34,312 nucleotides of DNA from Acidimicrobiia bacterium (lineage in GTDB: Bacteria > Actinomycetota > Acidimicrobiia > UBA2766): contig JAIBAC010000014.1 in assembly GCA_019695375.1 (NCBI GenBank), positions 1 to 34,312 of the forward strand. Direction: 5' to 3'. The position numbers were made by a program, and so were the translations under genes. The notes under the pieces are model-generated. The model ran no database searches, was not told where the DNA came from, and saw only the letters and a program-made list of their open reading frames with translations. Shown here piece by piece: positions 23,339-33,020 of the stretch. Within the stretch, counting starts at the first letter, position 1. Every line of letters starts with the position of its first letter.

Positions 23339-23725
23339 ATGGGTGTCAAGTACCTGACCGACGAGTGGGCCGGCGCGATGGAGTCGGCGGTCAACGCCGA
23401 CGAGAACTTCCAGAGCGTCGCCGGCGGCGTGTCCTTGAGCGTCCAGCAGAACGTGTCCGGCGGCCCCGACGGGGACGTCACCTACCACATGGGGATCAAG
23501 GACGGGAAGGCGTTCTGCGCCCTCGGGCCGCTCGACGGCGCCGACCTGACGATCAACCAGACCTACGAGACGGCGGTGGCGATCGCCAAGGGCGAGCTGA
23601 ACCTGCAGAACGCGTTCATGCAGGGCCAGATCCAGGTGACCGGGAACATCGCGATCGCGATGCAGTACCAGACCCAGCTCGCCAGCCTCGAGGGTGCGAT
23701 CCGGGGCGTCGAAGTCGACTACTGA
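23339..23725 (+). CDS. SCP2-like (sterol carrier) lipid-binding protein, copy 1
   Basis: 128 aa, one domain. SCP2 folds bind fatty acyl, sterol or other hydrophobic ligands in a tunnel. Seen: GDVTYHMGIKDGKAFCALG, DLTINQTYETAVAIAKGELN and AFMQGQIQVTGNIAIAM, the pattern of SCP2 domains (a strand-rich body ending in a GxIxVxGD-like motif). No signal peptide. A second, related gene overlaps its 3' end by 32 bases. With the TetR gene upstream, a role in lipid uptake or degradation is plausible but inferred. Confidence 0.82.
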   Translation: MGVKYLTDEWAGAMESAVNADENFQSVAGGVSLSVQQNVSGGPDGDVTYHMGIKDGKAFCALGPLDGADLTINQTYETAVAIAKGELNLQNAFMQGQIQVTGNIAIAMQYQTQLASLEGAIRGVEVDY

Positions 23726-24131
23726 TCGCGAGCCTGATCCGGCCGCGTCGTTCGAGTTCCTGAGCGAGCCGTGGCTGGCGGCGTTGACCGCCGTGCTCCG
23801 CGCCAGCGACGAGTTCCGCGGCGCCGCCGGTGGTGCCGAGCTGGTGCTCGCCCACGTCGTCACGGGTGCCGCGGCGGGAGACGTGTGCTATCTGGTCCGC
23901 ATCGACCACGGTGACGCGACGATGTCGCTCGGCGCGCCGAGCGACGCCGGGGTGGTCGTGACCACCGACTATCCCACTGCCGTCGAGATGGCCCGCGGCG
24001 AGCTCAACATGCAGAACGCGTACATGGGCGGCCGCCTGCAGGTGGACGGCGATCTCGGCATGCTGCTGGCGAACCAGGCCGCCGTCGCCGTGCTCGACTC
24101 CCTCCGCGACCGCGTCCCCACTCGCTACTGA
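23694..24131 (+). CDS. SCP2-like lipid-binding protein, copy 2
   Basis: 145 aa from the GTG at 23694, which lies inside copy 1 in another frame. The first 20 residues (SGASKSTTDREPD region) have no counterpart in copy 1, so the real start may be a few codons later; no ATG/GTG is available there before the domain. Homology to copy 1 is plain: ARGELNMQNAYMGGRLQVDGD against AKGELNLQNAFMQGQIQVTGN. The pair arose by tandem duplication. Close overlap implies coupled translation. Last gene before the stem-loop array. Confidence 0.75.
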   Translation: MRSGASKSTTDREPDPAASFEFLSEPWLAALTAVLRASDEFRGAAGGAELVLAHVVTGAAAGDVCYLVRIDHGDATMSLGAPSDAGVVVTTDYPTAVEMARGELNMQNAYMGGRLQVDGDLGMLLANQAAVAVLDSLRDRVPTRY

Positions 24132-24145
24132 ACCCCCGTGAACAA

Positions 24146-24320
24146 CCACGTGGGGACGCGAGCGTGCGTGTCAGCGCGATCTACGTCCCCACGTCCGGTC
24201 TCCGAACCCACGTGGGGACGCGAGCGTGCGTGTCAGCGCGATCTACGTCCCCACGTCCGGTCGCCGAACCCACGTGGGGACGCGAACGTGCGTGTCAACG
24301 CGATCTACGTCCCCACGTCC
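24146..24320. repeat. Three tandem 62-bp stem-loop units between convergent genes
   Basis: Each unit has arms ACGTGGGGACG and CGTCCCCACGT (perfect 11-bp stem): 24148-24158 with 24184-24194, 24210-24220 with 24246-24256, and 24272-24282 with 24308-24318. The loop is 25 bases. Units 1 and 2 differ by one base (in the linker between units); unit 3 has two G-to-A changes in the loop. The array starts 15 bases after the second SCP2 stop and ends seven bases before the mdh stop, so it could end transcription from both sides, although there is no T-run. It is not a CRISPR array: the segment between arms is repeated too. Confidence 0.88.
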
Positions 24321-24326
24321 ACGGTC

Positions 24327-25262
24327 TCAGACGAGGCCGGCGACATCCGCTTGCTTGGCACGCACGGCCTCGGCGGCCTCGCGCAGGTGCGCCAGCTCGG
24401 CGTCGGTGAGGTCGAGCTCGACGATGCGGGTCACTCCCCCGCGGCCGAGCGTTGCCGGCACGCCGAGGTACACGCCGCTGATGCCGTACTCGCCGTCGAC
24501 CCAGGCGCACACGGGCATCTGCGCCCCGGAGTCGGTGACGACCGCCTTGACCATCGCCGCGGCGGCTGACGACGGGGCGTAGTAGGCCGATCCGGTCTTC
24601 AGCAGCGCCACGACCTCAGCACCGCCGTCGCGGGTCCGCTGCACGAGCCGCTCGATCTGCTCCGCAGACGCGACCTCCGAGAGTGCCTTGCCGCCAACCT
24701 TCACGAGCGACGGCACCGGCACCATCGTGTCGCCGTGGCTGCCGAGGGTCATCGCCTCGACGTCGGTCGCCGGCACCCCGAACTCCCACCCGAGGAACGT
24801 CTTGAACCGTGCCGTGTCGAGCATCCCGGCCTGGCCCATCACGCGGGCGTGGGGGAAGCCCGTCACCTGCTGGCAGAGGGCTGTCATCTCGTCGAGCGGG
24901 TTCGACACGACGATGATCACGGCGTCGGGGCTCGCGGCCGCGATGTTCCTGCTCACCTCACCGACGATCTTGGCGTTGACCTCGAGCAGGTCCATGCGGC
25001 TCATGCCCGGCTTGCGCGGGAGCCCCGCGGTGATGACCACCACGTCGGAACCCGCCGTCTTGTCGTAGCCGTCGGACTGGCCCACGACGTTTGTGCGGAA
25101 GCCCTCGATCGACGACGCCTGGTTCATGTCAAGGGCGAGGCCCTCGGGCAGGCCCTCGACGATGTCGGTGAGCACCACCTCGTCGACGACGTCCATCTCG
25201 GCGACCCGTTGCGCCGTCGTCGACCCGTACTTGCCCGCACCGACGACTGTGACCTTGCTCAA
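24327..25262 (-). CDS. mdh: Malate dehydrogenase (LDH-like type)
   Basis: 311 aa. Interconverts malate and oxaloacetate with NAD. N-terminal GAGKYGSTTA dinucleotide loop; D33 after the second strand favours NAD; R83 and R89 in LPRKPGMSR bind malate; SNPLDEMT; catalytic H176 in GSHGDTM. The TTG start is supported by GGGAG with five bases of spacing. It is downstream of icd on the same strand (87-base gap with a hairpin), and its 3' end meets the stem-loop array. Confidence 0.95.
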   Translation of the reverse strand: MSKVTVVGAGKYGSTTAQRVAEMDVVDEVVLTDIVEGLPEGLALDMNQASSIEGFRTNVVGQSDGYDKTAGSDVVVITAGLPRKPGMSRMDLLEVNAKIVGEVSRNIAAASPDAVIIVVSNPLDEMTALCQQVTGFPHARVMGQAGMLDTARFKTFLGWEFGVPATDVEAMTLGSHGDTMVPVPSLVKVGGKALSEVASAEQIERLVQRTRDGGAEVVALLKTGSAYYAPSSAAAAMVKAVVTDSGAQMPVCAWVDGEYGISGVYLGVPATLGRGGVTRIVELDLTDAELAHLREAAEAVRAKQADVAGLV

Positions 25263-25315
25263 CTCGACTCCCTGGTAGACGGCCCTGAGGTGGGTTCGAA
25301 GCGGCGAAATGCTAC

Positions 25316-25349
25316 GTGAGGCAGCGGGCCGCGGCCCAGCGGCTGCACC

Positions 25350-25353
<4 letters not shown>
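25316..25353 (-). terminator. Stem-loop at the end of icd
   Basis: GTGAGG/CCTCAC and CAGC/GCTG pair around a self-complementary GGGCCGCGGCCC core. The hairpin starts within the icd stop codon and is followed on the minus strand by GTAGCATTTCG, only a weak T-run. It may terminate or attenuate icd transcription before mdh, or protect the 3' end. Confidence 0.45.
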
Positions 25354-26555
<1,202 letters not shown>

Positions 26556-26583
26556 CTGGCTTCCTTCCGGCCTCGGGTGCAAC

Positions 26584-27444
26584 TCAACTGCGCGGGGTCC
26601 CTCCGGCCTGGTTGCGTCGGGACAGCTCCAGCGTGTTCTGCAGAAGCATCGCGATCGTCATGGGGCCCACGCCACCCGGGACCGGCGCGATCCAGCCTGC
26701 CACGTCCGCGACGTCGGGCCCGACGTCACCGGCGATCCCCGCCTCGGTGCGGCTGATCCCGACGTCGAAGACCGCGGCCCCGGGCCGCACCATGTCAGCG
26801 CTGAGGAGGCCCGCCCGACCCGTCGCGACGACGATCACGTCCGCTCGCCGGCACTCGGACGCGAGGTCGGGCGTGCGGCTGTGGCACATGGTCACCGTCG
26901 CGTCGACGCCCTTGAGCGTGAGGAGCAGCCCGAGGGGACGGCCGACGGTGGTGCCGCGCCCCACCACGCACACGTGGGCACCGGACCAGGCGATGCCGAA
27001 GCGCTCGCCGAGGACGACGATCCCCTTCGGCGTGCACGGCTTCACGGACGGCTCTCCGAGGACGAGGCGACCGAGGTTGACCGGATGCAGGCCGTCGCCG
27101 TCCTTGCCGGGATCGACCGCTTCGAGCGCTGTGCGCTCGTCGAGGCCCGCCGGGAGCGGCAGCTGCACGAGGAAGGCATCGACGCTGTCGTCGGCGTTCA
27201 GATCTGCGATCGCAGCGAGCACGTCGGCTTGCGACGCGGTCCCCGGGAGGCGCCGGTCCACGGAGTGGAATCCGGCTTCGGCACAGGCCTTGTGCTTGTT
27301 GCGCACGTACACGGCCGATCCGGGGTCGTCGCCCACGAGGATCGTGCCGAGCCCGGGCGGCCGTGCGAGCTGTGCCGCCGCCCGCGCCACCTCCGCGCGG
27401 ACCTCGCCCGCGGTCAGCTTGCCGTCGAGGATGCGGGCACTCAA
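26584..27444 (-). CDS. folD: Methylenetetrahydrofolate dehydrogenase / methenyltetrahydrofolate cyclohydrolase
   Basis: 286 aa. Converts 5,10-methylene-THF to 10-formyl-THF with NADP. Y46 and K50 in YVRNK form the catalytic pair; also QLPLP, the GRGTTVGRP loop and [14 protein letters not shown]. The TTG start overlaps the purH stop by four bases (TTGA). It supplies the 10-formyl-THF used by both PurN and PurH encoded just upstream. Confidence 0.95.
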   Translation of the reverse strand: MSARILDGKLTAGEVRAEVARAAAQLARPPGLGTILVGDDPGSAVYVRNKHKACAEAGFHSVDRRLPGTASQADVLAAIADLNADDSVDAFLVQLPLPAGLDERTALEAVDPGKDGDGLHPVNLGRLVLGEPSVKPCTPKGIVVLGERFGIAWSGAHVCVVGRGTTVGRPLGLLLTLKGVDATVTMCHSRTPDLASECRRADVIVVATGRAGLLSADMVRPGAAVFDVGISRTEAGIAGDVGPDVADVAGWIAPVPGGVGPMTIAMLLQNTLELSRRNQAGGTPRS

Positions 27445-28976
27445 TGCCGGAAGTGCCTCTCGCTCGTGAAGACGAGCGCGATCGCGAGCTCGTCGGCCGC
27501 GGCGACGATCTCGTCGTCACGGATCGACCCCGACGGCGCGACGACCGCTGTCACACCCGCTGCTGCCACCGCGTCGATGCCGTCGCGGAACGGGAAGAAC
27601 GCATCGCTGGCGGCGACACCTCCGACCGCGCGGCCGGCGGCCTTGCGCGTGGCGATCTCGGCGGCGTCGACACGCGACTGCTGGCCTGACCCGATGCCGA
27701 CTGCCTGGCGGCCCTTGGCGAGCACGATCGCGTTCGATCGCACGTGTGCGATCGTCTTCCACGCGAACTTGACGTCGGCCCACTGCTCGAGGGTCGGCTC
27801 GACCGCACCGGCGACGCGCCAGTCCTCGACGCTGACCGTGTCGAAGTCCTGCACGACGAAGCCCCCGGAGATGCGCTTCATGTCGAAGCCGGCGGGCTCC
27901 CACCTGCCCTTGACCTCGAGGGCGCGCAGGTTCTTCTTCGCCGCGAGCAGCTCGAGCGCGTCGTCGGTGTAGCCCGGCGCCACGACCACCTCGAGGAAGA
28001 TCTCGGCCAGAGCCGCTGCCGCCGCGGCATCGACGGTGGCGTTGAGGGCGACGACACCACCGAACGCCGACGTCTCGTCGCACTCGAACGCGAGCCGGTA
28101 CGCATCGGCAACCGTGGTCGACTCGGCCACACCGCAAGGTATGGCGTGCTTCACGATCACGGCTGCGTTCTCCTCGAACTCCGCCGCGAGCCGCCATGCA
28201 GCCTCCGCGTCCCAGATGTTGTTGAAGCTGAGCTCCTTGCCGCCGTGCTGGACCATCCCGTCGAGCCACGACCGGCTCGACGCGTCGAGGTAGAGGGCGC
28301 CCTTCTGGTGCGGGTTCTCGCCGTAGCGGAGCACCGCGCGCCGTTCGAGGGAGAAGTCGAGGGTCTCGGGCAGGTCGTCGTCACGCTGCATCCACGCGCT
28401 GATCGCAGCGTCGTACGCCGCCGTGACCGCGAACGCCCGCCGCGCGAACGCCTTGCGCATCTCGTAGGGGATCGTGCCCTCAGCGTCGATGGCGTCGATG
28501 ACGGCGCCGTACTGGCCCGGGTCGGTGACGACGAGCACGTCCGAGTGGTTCTTCGCTGCCGCTCGCGTGAGCGTGACCCCACCGATGTCGATCATCTCGA
28601 CGATCTCGTCGTCGGTGGCGTCGGGCTTCGCGACAGCCTCGGTGAACGGGTAGAGCGTGGACACGACGAGGTCGAACGGCTCGATGCCCGCACGTTCGAG
28701 GTCTGCGGCATGCTCGGGGTTGGTGCGCACGGCGAGGATTCCACCGTGGATGTTGGGGTGCAGCGTCTTCACGCGGCCGCCCAGCATCTCGGGCGCTCCC
28801 GTGACGGACTCGACCTCGGTGACGGGCACGTCGGCGTCGCGCAGGGCGCGGGCGGTGCCACCGCTGCTCACGATCTTGACGCCGCGCTCGACGAGGGCAG
28901 CCGCGAAGCCGTCGAGGCCGGTCTTGTCCCACACGCTGATGAGCGCACGCTTGATAGGGGTGGGTTCGCCTCTCAT
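27441..28976 (-). CDS. purH: Bifunctional AICAR transformylase / IMP cyclohydrolase
   Basis: 511 aa. Catalyses the last two steps of IMP synthesis. The N-terminal MGS-like cyclohydrolase domain (about 1-190) has SSGGTARAL, GRVKTLHPNIHGGIL and NLYPF-type STLYPF; the C-terminal transformylase has RYGENPHQKGALY, VKHAIPCGVAE, SAFGG, and the final PSGSIRDDEIV and [11 protein letters not shown] at 28976 with GGAGG upstream. 16 bases after purN; coupled to folD. Confidence 0.96.
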   Translation of the reverse strand: MRGEPTPIKRALISVWDKTGLDGFAAALVERGVKIVSSGGTARALRDADVPVTEVESVTGAPEMLGGRVKTLHPNIHGGILAVRTNPEHAADLERAGIEPFDLVVSTLYPFTEAVAKPDATDDEIVEMIDIGGVTLTRAAAKNHSDVLVVTDPGQYGAVIDAIDAEGTIPYEMRKAFARRAFAVTAAYDAAISAWMQRDDDLPETLDFSLERRAVLRYGENPHQKGALYLDASSRSWLDGMVQHGGKELSFNNIWDAEAAWRLAAEFEENAAVIVKHAIPCGVAESTTVADAYRLAFECDETSAFGGVVALNATVDAAAAAALAEIFLEVVVAPGYTDDALELLAAKKNLRALEVKGRWEPAGFDMKRISGGFVVQDFDTVSVEDWRVAGAVEPTLEQWADVKFAWKTIAHVRSNAIVLAKGRQAVGIGSGQQSRVDAAEIATRKAAGRAVGGVAASDAFFPFRDGIDAVAAAGVTAVVAPSGSIRDDEIVAAADELAIALVFTSERHFRH

Positions 28977-28992
28977 GTGCCTCCGCTCGCGG

Positions 28993-29616
28993 TCAGGTTC
29001 GGCGCGCCACGGCACGGCGCCTCACCCGGGTGCCTTCCACGGCGAACGTGCCGCGTGCCCAGTCGGCGACGACGCGGGGGAAGAGCTCGTGCTCGACCGC
29101 CTTGATCCGTTCGTGCAGCGTCTCGGGTGAGTCGTCGTCGTCCACGGCGACGCACGCCTGCGCCACTATCGGGCCGTGATCGACCTTCTCGTCGACGACG
29201 TGGACCGTGACACCGGTGACCTTGACGCCCGCGTCGAGCGCTTCGTTCACCGCATGCGCGCCGCGGAACGCCGGTAGCAGCGACGGGTGGGTGTTGAGGA
29301 TCGCGTTCGGGTACGCGTCGACGATCCCTGCGTCGAGGATGCGCATGAAGCCGGCGAGGGCGACGAGCTCCACGTCACGGCGTCTCAGCTCGTCGACGAT
29401 CGCAGCGGTGAACGCCCTGCGGTCGCCGCCGTGGTCCGCCCAGGTCACCACAGCTGTCTCGACCCCGGCGGCGTCGGCACGGGCGAGCGCCCCGCAGCCA
29501 GGCACGTCGGAGACGACGAGGCTCACGTCGCACGGGTACCCAGGGTCGGCGGCAGCCTCGAGAAGAGCGCCGAGGTTGGTCCCGCTGCCGGACGCCAGCA
29601 CGGCAAGTCGCACCAT
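28993..29616 (-). CDS. purN: Phosphoribosylglycinamide formyltransferase
   Basis: 207 aa. Formylates GAR in purine synthesis using 10-formyl-THF. N-terminal ASGSGTNL loop for the phosphoribosyl group; catalytic triad N108, H110 (ILNTHPSLLP) and D146 (EKVDHGPI). The ATG at 29616 was chosen because the family begins at VRLAVLASGSG and a -10 box lies seven bases upstream; the open frame continues to 29685. First gene of purN-purH-folD-icd. Confidence 0.95.
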   Translation of the reverse strand: MVRLAVLASGSGTNLGALLEAAADPGYPCDVSLVVSDVPGCGALARADAAGVETAVVTWADHGGDRRAFTAAIVDELRRRDVELVALAGFMRILDAGIVDAYPNAILNTHPSLLPAFRGAHAVNEALDAGVKVTGVTVHVVDEKVDHGPIVAQACVAVDDDDSPETLHERIKAVEHELFPRVVADWARGTFAVEGTRVRRRAVARRT

Positions 29617-29623
29617 GGGACCC

Positions 29624-29629
29624 ACCCTA
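29624..29629 (-). promoter_or_regulatory. -10 box of the purN operon (leaderless)
   Basis: TAGGGT on the minus strand, seven bases before the purN ATG. No ribosome site. No recognisable -35 or purine riboswitch is visible in the 149-base gap up to the divergent membrane-protein gene. Confidence 0.5.
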
Positions 29630-29765
29630 GCTGTGAGCACCTGTCCGGCTCCGGCACCCGCCACGCACCGCCCGCGCACCCTCACGACAGCCGGCGCGTG
29701 GCAGCCGGCGATCGCGGCGCCACTTGCTCACCGGCGCCCCGGTCTTTGCTTGAATGGAGACAGCG

Positions 29766-30434
29766 ATGAAGCGTAAACCGACAGGCTCTGACTGGCTCGT
29801 CATGGGCGGCGCGCTCCTGTGGCTCGTCGCGTTCTTCCTGCCGTGGTACCACACGACGGCTCCGGGGCTGTCGCTCTCGATCGCAGGCAACGTGGCCGGT
29901 GGGGTGCGCTGGGTCGTCTTCGTGCTGGCCCTCGTCACGTTGGCGTTCGCAGTGGTGGTGTCGTTCGAGCTCGTCGAGGTCAACCTGTCCGCCTCGAACG
30001 GGCTCGTGATCATGCTCGCCGGTGCCGTGGTGTCGGTCGCGACCCTCGTGTTCGCGGTGTGGCCGCCCACAGGTTCGACGTTCTCCTACGGCGTCTGGCT
30101 GAGCCTGCTCGGCGCTCTTGCCGTCACCTACGGAGGGTTCGCGATCCACAACGCCGACGCGGCCGCCGGTGGCGCTCCGACGTCCAACCCCGAGATGCGC
30201 TGGACGCCGCGGCCCCCGGCACCTCAGGCGACCGCGCCGCAGGGATCACCGCACGCCCCTTCGCGACCGCCGCGGTCGGCTGCTCCGTCTCAGTCGCCGG
30301 AGACCCCCGTCGCGCCGCCGTCGGCGCCGCCGTCACAACCGTCCGCGCCGGGGTTCCCCCAGCAGCCGATGCCGCCCGGCTACCCGCACGGACAGGGGCG
30401 CGGTTACGGCGGCGGCCAGGGCGAGGGCTGGTAG
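29766..30434 (+). CDS. Four-helix membrane protein with Pro/Gly-rich tail
   Basis: 222 aa. Four hydrophobic helices at roughly 10-30, 45-72, 78-102 and 108-128, then a disordered cytoplasmic or external tail of about 90 residues rich in Pro, Ser, Ala and Gln that ends in a Gly/Tyr segment (GYPHGQGRGYGGGQGEGW). ATG at 29766 with GGAG about seven bases upstream; ATG 29754 is four codons earlier. Similar small membrane proteins with Pro-rich tails are frequent in actinobacteria, but no function is recognised. It is divergent from purN and convergent with sucD (seven-base gap). Confidence 0.75.
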   Translation: MKRKPTGSDWLVMGGALLWLVAFFLPWYHTTAPGLSLSIAGNVAGGVRWVVFVLALVTLAFAVVVSFELVEVNLSASNGLVIMLAGAVVSVATLVFAVWPPTGSTFSYGVWLSLLGALAVTYGGFAIHNADAAAGGAPTSNPEMRWTPRPPAPQATAPQGSPHAPSRPPRSAAPSQSPETPVAPPSAPPSQPSAPGFPQQPMPPGYPHGQGRGYGGGQGEGW

Positions 30435-30441
30435 CCCCCCG

Positions 30442-31305
30442 TCACATCCCGGCGACGATCTCCGCGACCTCGGTGGGATTGCGCCCGACCTTGGCGCCCG
30501 CGGCTTCGAGCGCCTCGGCCTTGGCCTGGGCGGTGCCCTTCGACCCCGAGATGATCGCGCCCGCGTGACCCATCTTCTTGCCCGGTGGCGCTTCGAAACC
30601 GGCGACGTAGCCGACGACGGCCTTGGTCATCGAGTCGCGGATGAACTCTGCGGCGCGCTCCTCCTCGTCGCCACCGATCTCACCGACCATCACGACCATG
30701 TCGGTCTCGGGGTCGGCTTCGAAGCGGCGCAGCACGTCGATGTGGAACTGCCCGATGAAGGGGTCGCCGCCGATGCCGACGCAGGTCGACTGGCCGATGC
30801 CACGCTGTGTGAGCTCGTGCACGATCTGGTAGGTGAGCGTGCCGGAGCGGCTCACGAGGCCGACGCGGCCCGGAGCGGCGATCTCGGTCGGCATGATCCC
30901 GACGTTGGCCTTGCCGGGGGACAGGACGCCCGGGCAGTTCGGCCCGATCATCGCGATGTCGCGCAGCCTCAGGTACTGGTAGAGCTCGGCCTCGTCGCGG
31001 GCAGGGATGCCCTCGGTGATGCACACGATCAGCTCGACCCCGGAGTCGGCCGCCTCGAAGCAGGCGTCCGCAGCGAAAGGCGCGGGGACGAACACCATCG
31101 ACGTGTTGGCGCCGGTCACCTCGACCGCCTCGGCGATCGTGTCGAAGACGGGGATTCCTTCGACGTCCTGACCGCCCTTGCCCGGCGTGACCCCGGCGAC
31201 GACCTGGGTGCCGTACGCGCGGTTCCGGAGGGCGTGGAACTGGCCCTCGCGACCTGTGAGTCCGGAGACCACGACCTTGGTGGTCTCGTCAACGTAGATA
31301 GCCAT
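30442..31305 (-). CDS. sucD: Succinyl-CoA synthetase alpha subunit
   Basis: 287 aa. Converts succinyl-CoA to succinate with substrate-level phosphorylation. CoA-binding [10 protein letters not shown] near the N-terminus; [20 protein letters not shown]; and phospho-histidine H247 in [15 protein letters not shown] precedes the ATG by about nine bases. 24 bases after sucC. Confidence 0.96.
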   Translation of the reverse strand: MAIYVDETTKVVVSGLTGREGQFHALRNRAYGTQVVAGVTPGKGGQDVEGIPVFDTIAEAVEVTGANTSMVFVPAPFAADACFEAADSGVELIVCITEGIPARDEAELYQYLRLRDIAMIGPNCPGVLSPGKANVGIMPTEIAAPGRVGLVSRSGTLTYQIVHELTQRGIGQSTCVGIGGDPFIGQFHIDVLRRFEADPETDMVVMVGEIGGDEEERAAEFIRDSMTKAVVGYVAGFEAPPGKKMGHAGAIISGSKGTAQAKAEALEAAGAKVGRNPTEVAEIVAGM

Positions 31306-31329
31306 CGTCGAATCCTCCTCGGAACCGGC

Positions 31330-32481
31330 TCAGCCGGCGGCGTCGGCGAGCTCGACCGCCTTGGCAGCCGCCTCGAGCATCGTGGGCGAAGAATGCAGTC
31401 CCTCACGCGGGTTGCCGGCGAGTATCTCGCGGCCTTCCTCCGCGTTGGTGCCGTCGAGACGCACGACGATCGGCTGGGAGATCTCGACGCGATCGAGGGC
31501 GGCGACGATGCCCTTGGCGACCTCTTCGCCGCGGGTGATCCCGCCGAAGATGTTGATGAATATCGACCGCACCTGAGGGTCGCCTGCGACGACCTCGAGC
31601 GAGTCGGCGATCAGGTCGGCGCTGGCGCCGCCACCGACGTCGAGGAAGTTCGCGGCCTTGCCGCCGGCCTGCGCGACCACGTCGAGGGTCGACATGACGA
31701 GACCGGCGCCGTTGCCGAGGATGCCGACCTCGCCCTGCAGCTTGATGTAGTTGAGGTTCTTCTCCTTCGCGAGCTTCTCCTGGGGGTCGACAGCGAAGAC
31801 CTCGTGGAAGTCCTCGAACACCTGCTTGTGGCGGTACTCGGCGTTGTCGTCGAGGGTGACCTTGGCGTCGAGGGCGACGATCTCACCACGCGAGTTGGCG
31901 ATCAGGGGGTTGACCTCGACGAGCTCTGCGTCGAGCTCGACGAACGCCGCGTAGAGCTTCTGCAGCACCGCGATGACCTGCTTGCGGTGCTCGGCAGGGA
32001 TCCGGCCGCGGAACGCGAGCGCGCGGGCGGCGTTGTCCTTGAGCCCCACGAGCGGGTTGACGCCGACCTTGGCGATCGCCTCGGGGTCACGGGCGGCTAC
32101 CTCCTCGATCTCGACCCCGCCCTCGGCGCTGACCATCCCGAGGTAGCGCTTCGCGGAGCGGTCGATCGTGAAGCTGGCGTAGAACTCGGCCGCGATGTCG
32201 GCGGCCTCCTCGACCCAGAGGCGGCGCACGACGTGGCCCTTGATGTCCATCCCCAGGATCGCCGCCGCGTGGGCCTCGGCCTCGTCGGCGTTGGCCGCGA
32301 CCTTGATGCCTCCGGCCTTGCCGCGCCCCCCGACCTGCACCTGCGCCTTGATCGCGACGGGGAAGCCGATGCGCTCGGCGGCGACGCGCGCCTCCTCGGG
32401 CGTGGCCGCAGCCTCGCCCTCGGGGGTCGGCACACCGACGCTGCGCAGCAGTTGCTTGCCTTGGTACTCGAGCAGGTCCAC
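31330..32481 (-). CDS. sucC: Succinyl-CoA synthetase beta subunit
   Basis: 383 aa. ATP-grasp subunit that determines the nucleotide. Begins DLLEYQGKQLLRSVGVP; Lys-rich QVQVGGRGKAGGIKVA loop; EVNPL; and C-terminal NIFGGITRGEEVA and GTNAEEGREIL. The GTG at 32481 is preceded by GGGAGAG. The open frame continues 20 codons into the palindrome but without family resemblance. Lies 96 bases downstream of the B12-domain gene on the same strand. Confidence 0.96.
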   Translation of the reverse strand: MDLLEYQGKQLLRSVGVPTPEGEAAATPEEARVAAERIGFPVAIKAQVQVGGRGKAGGIKVAANADEAEAHAAAILGMDIKGHVVRRLWVEEAADIAAEFYASFTIDRSAKRYLGMVSAEGGVEIEEVAARDPEAIAKVGVNPLVGLKDNAARALAFRGRIPAEHRKQVIAVLQKLYAAFVELDAELVEVNPLIANSRGEIVALDAKVTLDDNAEYRHKQVFEDFHEVFAVDPQEKLAKEKNLNYIKLQGEVGILGNGAGLVMSTLDVVAQAGGKAANFLDVGGGASADLIADSLEVVAGDPQVRSIFINIFGGITRGEEVAKGIVAALDRVEISQPIVVRLDGTNAEEGREILAGNPREGLHSSPTMLEAAAKAVELADAAG

Positions 32482-32520
32482 GCAATCTCTCCCTGAGTGA
32501 GATCCGGCCGCGAAGCCTCT

Positions 32521-32564
32521 GTTGGAGCACTGGGCGGCCACATGTGGCCGCCCAGTGCTCCAAC
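32521..32564. repeat. Perfect 44-bp palindrome upstream of sucC
   Basis: The left half begins GTTGGAGCACTGGGCGG at 32521 and its exact reverse complement ends at 32564; the centre is CACATGTG with no loop. Symmetry stops at the next base on each side. It lies 39 bases upstream of the sucC GTG and 13 bases after the stop of the B12-domain gene. Single copy here. Confidence 0.92.
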
Positions 32565-32577
32565 CCGGGGCAACAGC

Positions 32578-33009
32578 CTACGGATCGACGCTGCGGGGTC
32601 CCAAAGACGCCTCGCGGTCGTCGAGCACGCCTGCAAGCCACGTGGTGATCTCGTCGAGGCCGGATCCGGGCGTGAACACGCGGGCGATCCCCGCGCGGCC
32701 GAGCGCGGCGACGTCGTCGTCGGGGATGATCCCGCCACCGAAGACGACGACGTCTTCGAGGCCCTCGGCCCGCAGGCCCGACACGACCTGGGGGAAGAGC
32801 GTGAGGTGGGCGCCCGACAGGAGCGACAGACCGACCGCGTCCGCATCCTCCTGCAACGCCGCCGACACGATCTGCTCGGGCGACTGGTGCACCCCTGTGT
32901 AGATGACCTCGAAGCCCGCGTCACGCAGCGCACGCGCGATGACCTTGGCCCCGCGGTCGTGTCCATCGAGGCCCGGCTTGGCGATGACGACGCGGTAGGG
33001 CCGGAGCAT
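32578..33009 (-). CDS. Cobalamin-binding subunit/domain protein (methylmalonyl-CoA mutase C-terminal type)
   Basis: 143 aa. Binds adenosylcobalamin base-off through the DxHxxG motif D15-G-H17-D-R-G20, with SLLSGAH and FGGGIIPDDD completing the site. Length and sequence match the free-standing small subunit seen where methylmalonyl-CoA mutase (or a related acyl-CoA mutase) is split. The catalytic large subunit is not in the window. The frame is open far upstream, but the ATG at 33009 starts at the domain. Its product, succinyl-CoA in the case of methylmalonyl-CoA mutase, would feed SucCD encoded next. Confidence 0.9.
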   Translation of the reverse strand: MLRPYRVVIAKPGLDGHDRGAKVIARALRDAGFEVIYTGVHQSPEQIVSAALQEDADAVGLSLLSGAHLTLFPQVVSGLRAEGLEDVVVFGGGIIPDDDVAALGRAGIARVFTPGSGLDEITTWLAGVLDDREASLGPRSVDP

Positions 33010-33020
33010 GGAAGAATGCG

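Noticed and set aside
24147-24152. CACGTG E-box-like motif as regulator site
   Set aside because: It is simply the base of the palindrome arm in each unit; no bacterial regulator can be inferred from it.
24146-24320. Short CRISPR-like array
   Set aside because: Regular 62-bp period, but the sequence between the arms is repeated as well, there are only three units and no cas gene is present.
30118-32496. 792-codon plus-strand open frame across sucCD
   Set aside because: Antisense shadow; sucC and sucD motifs are intact on the minus strand.
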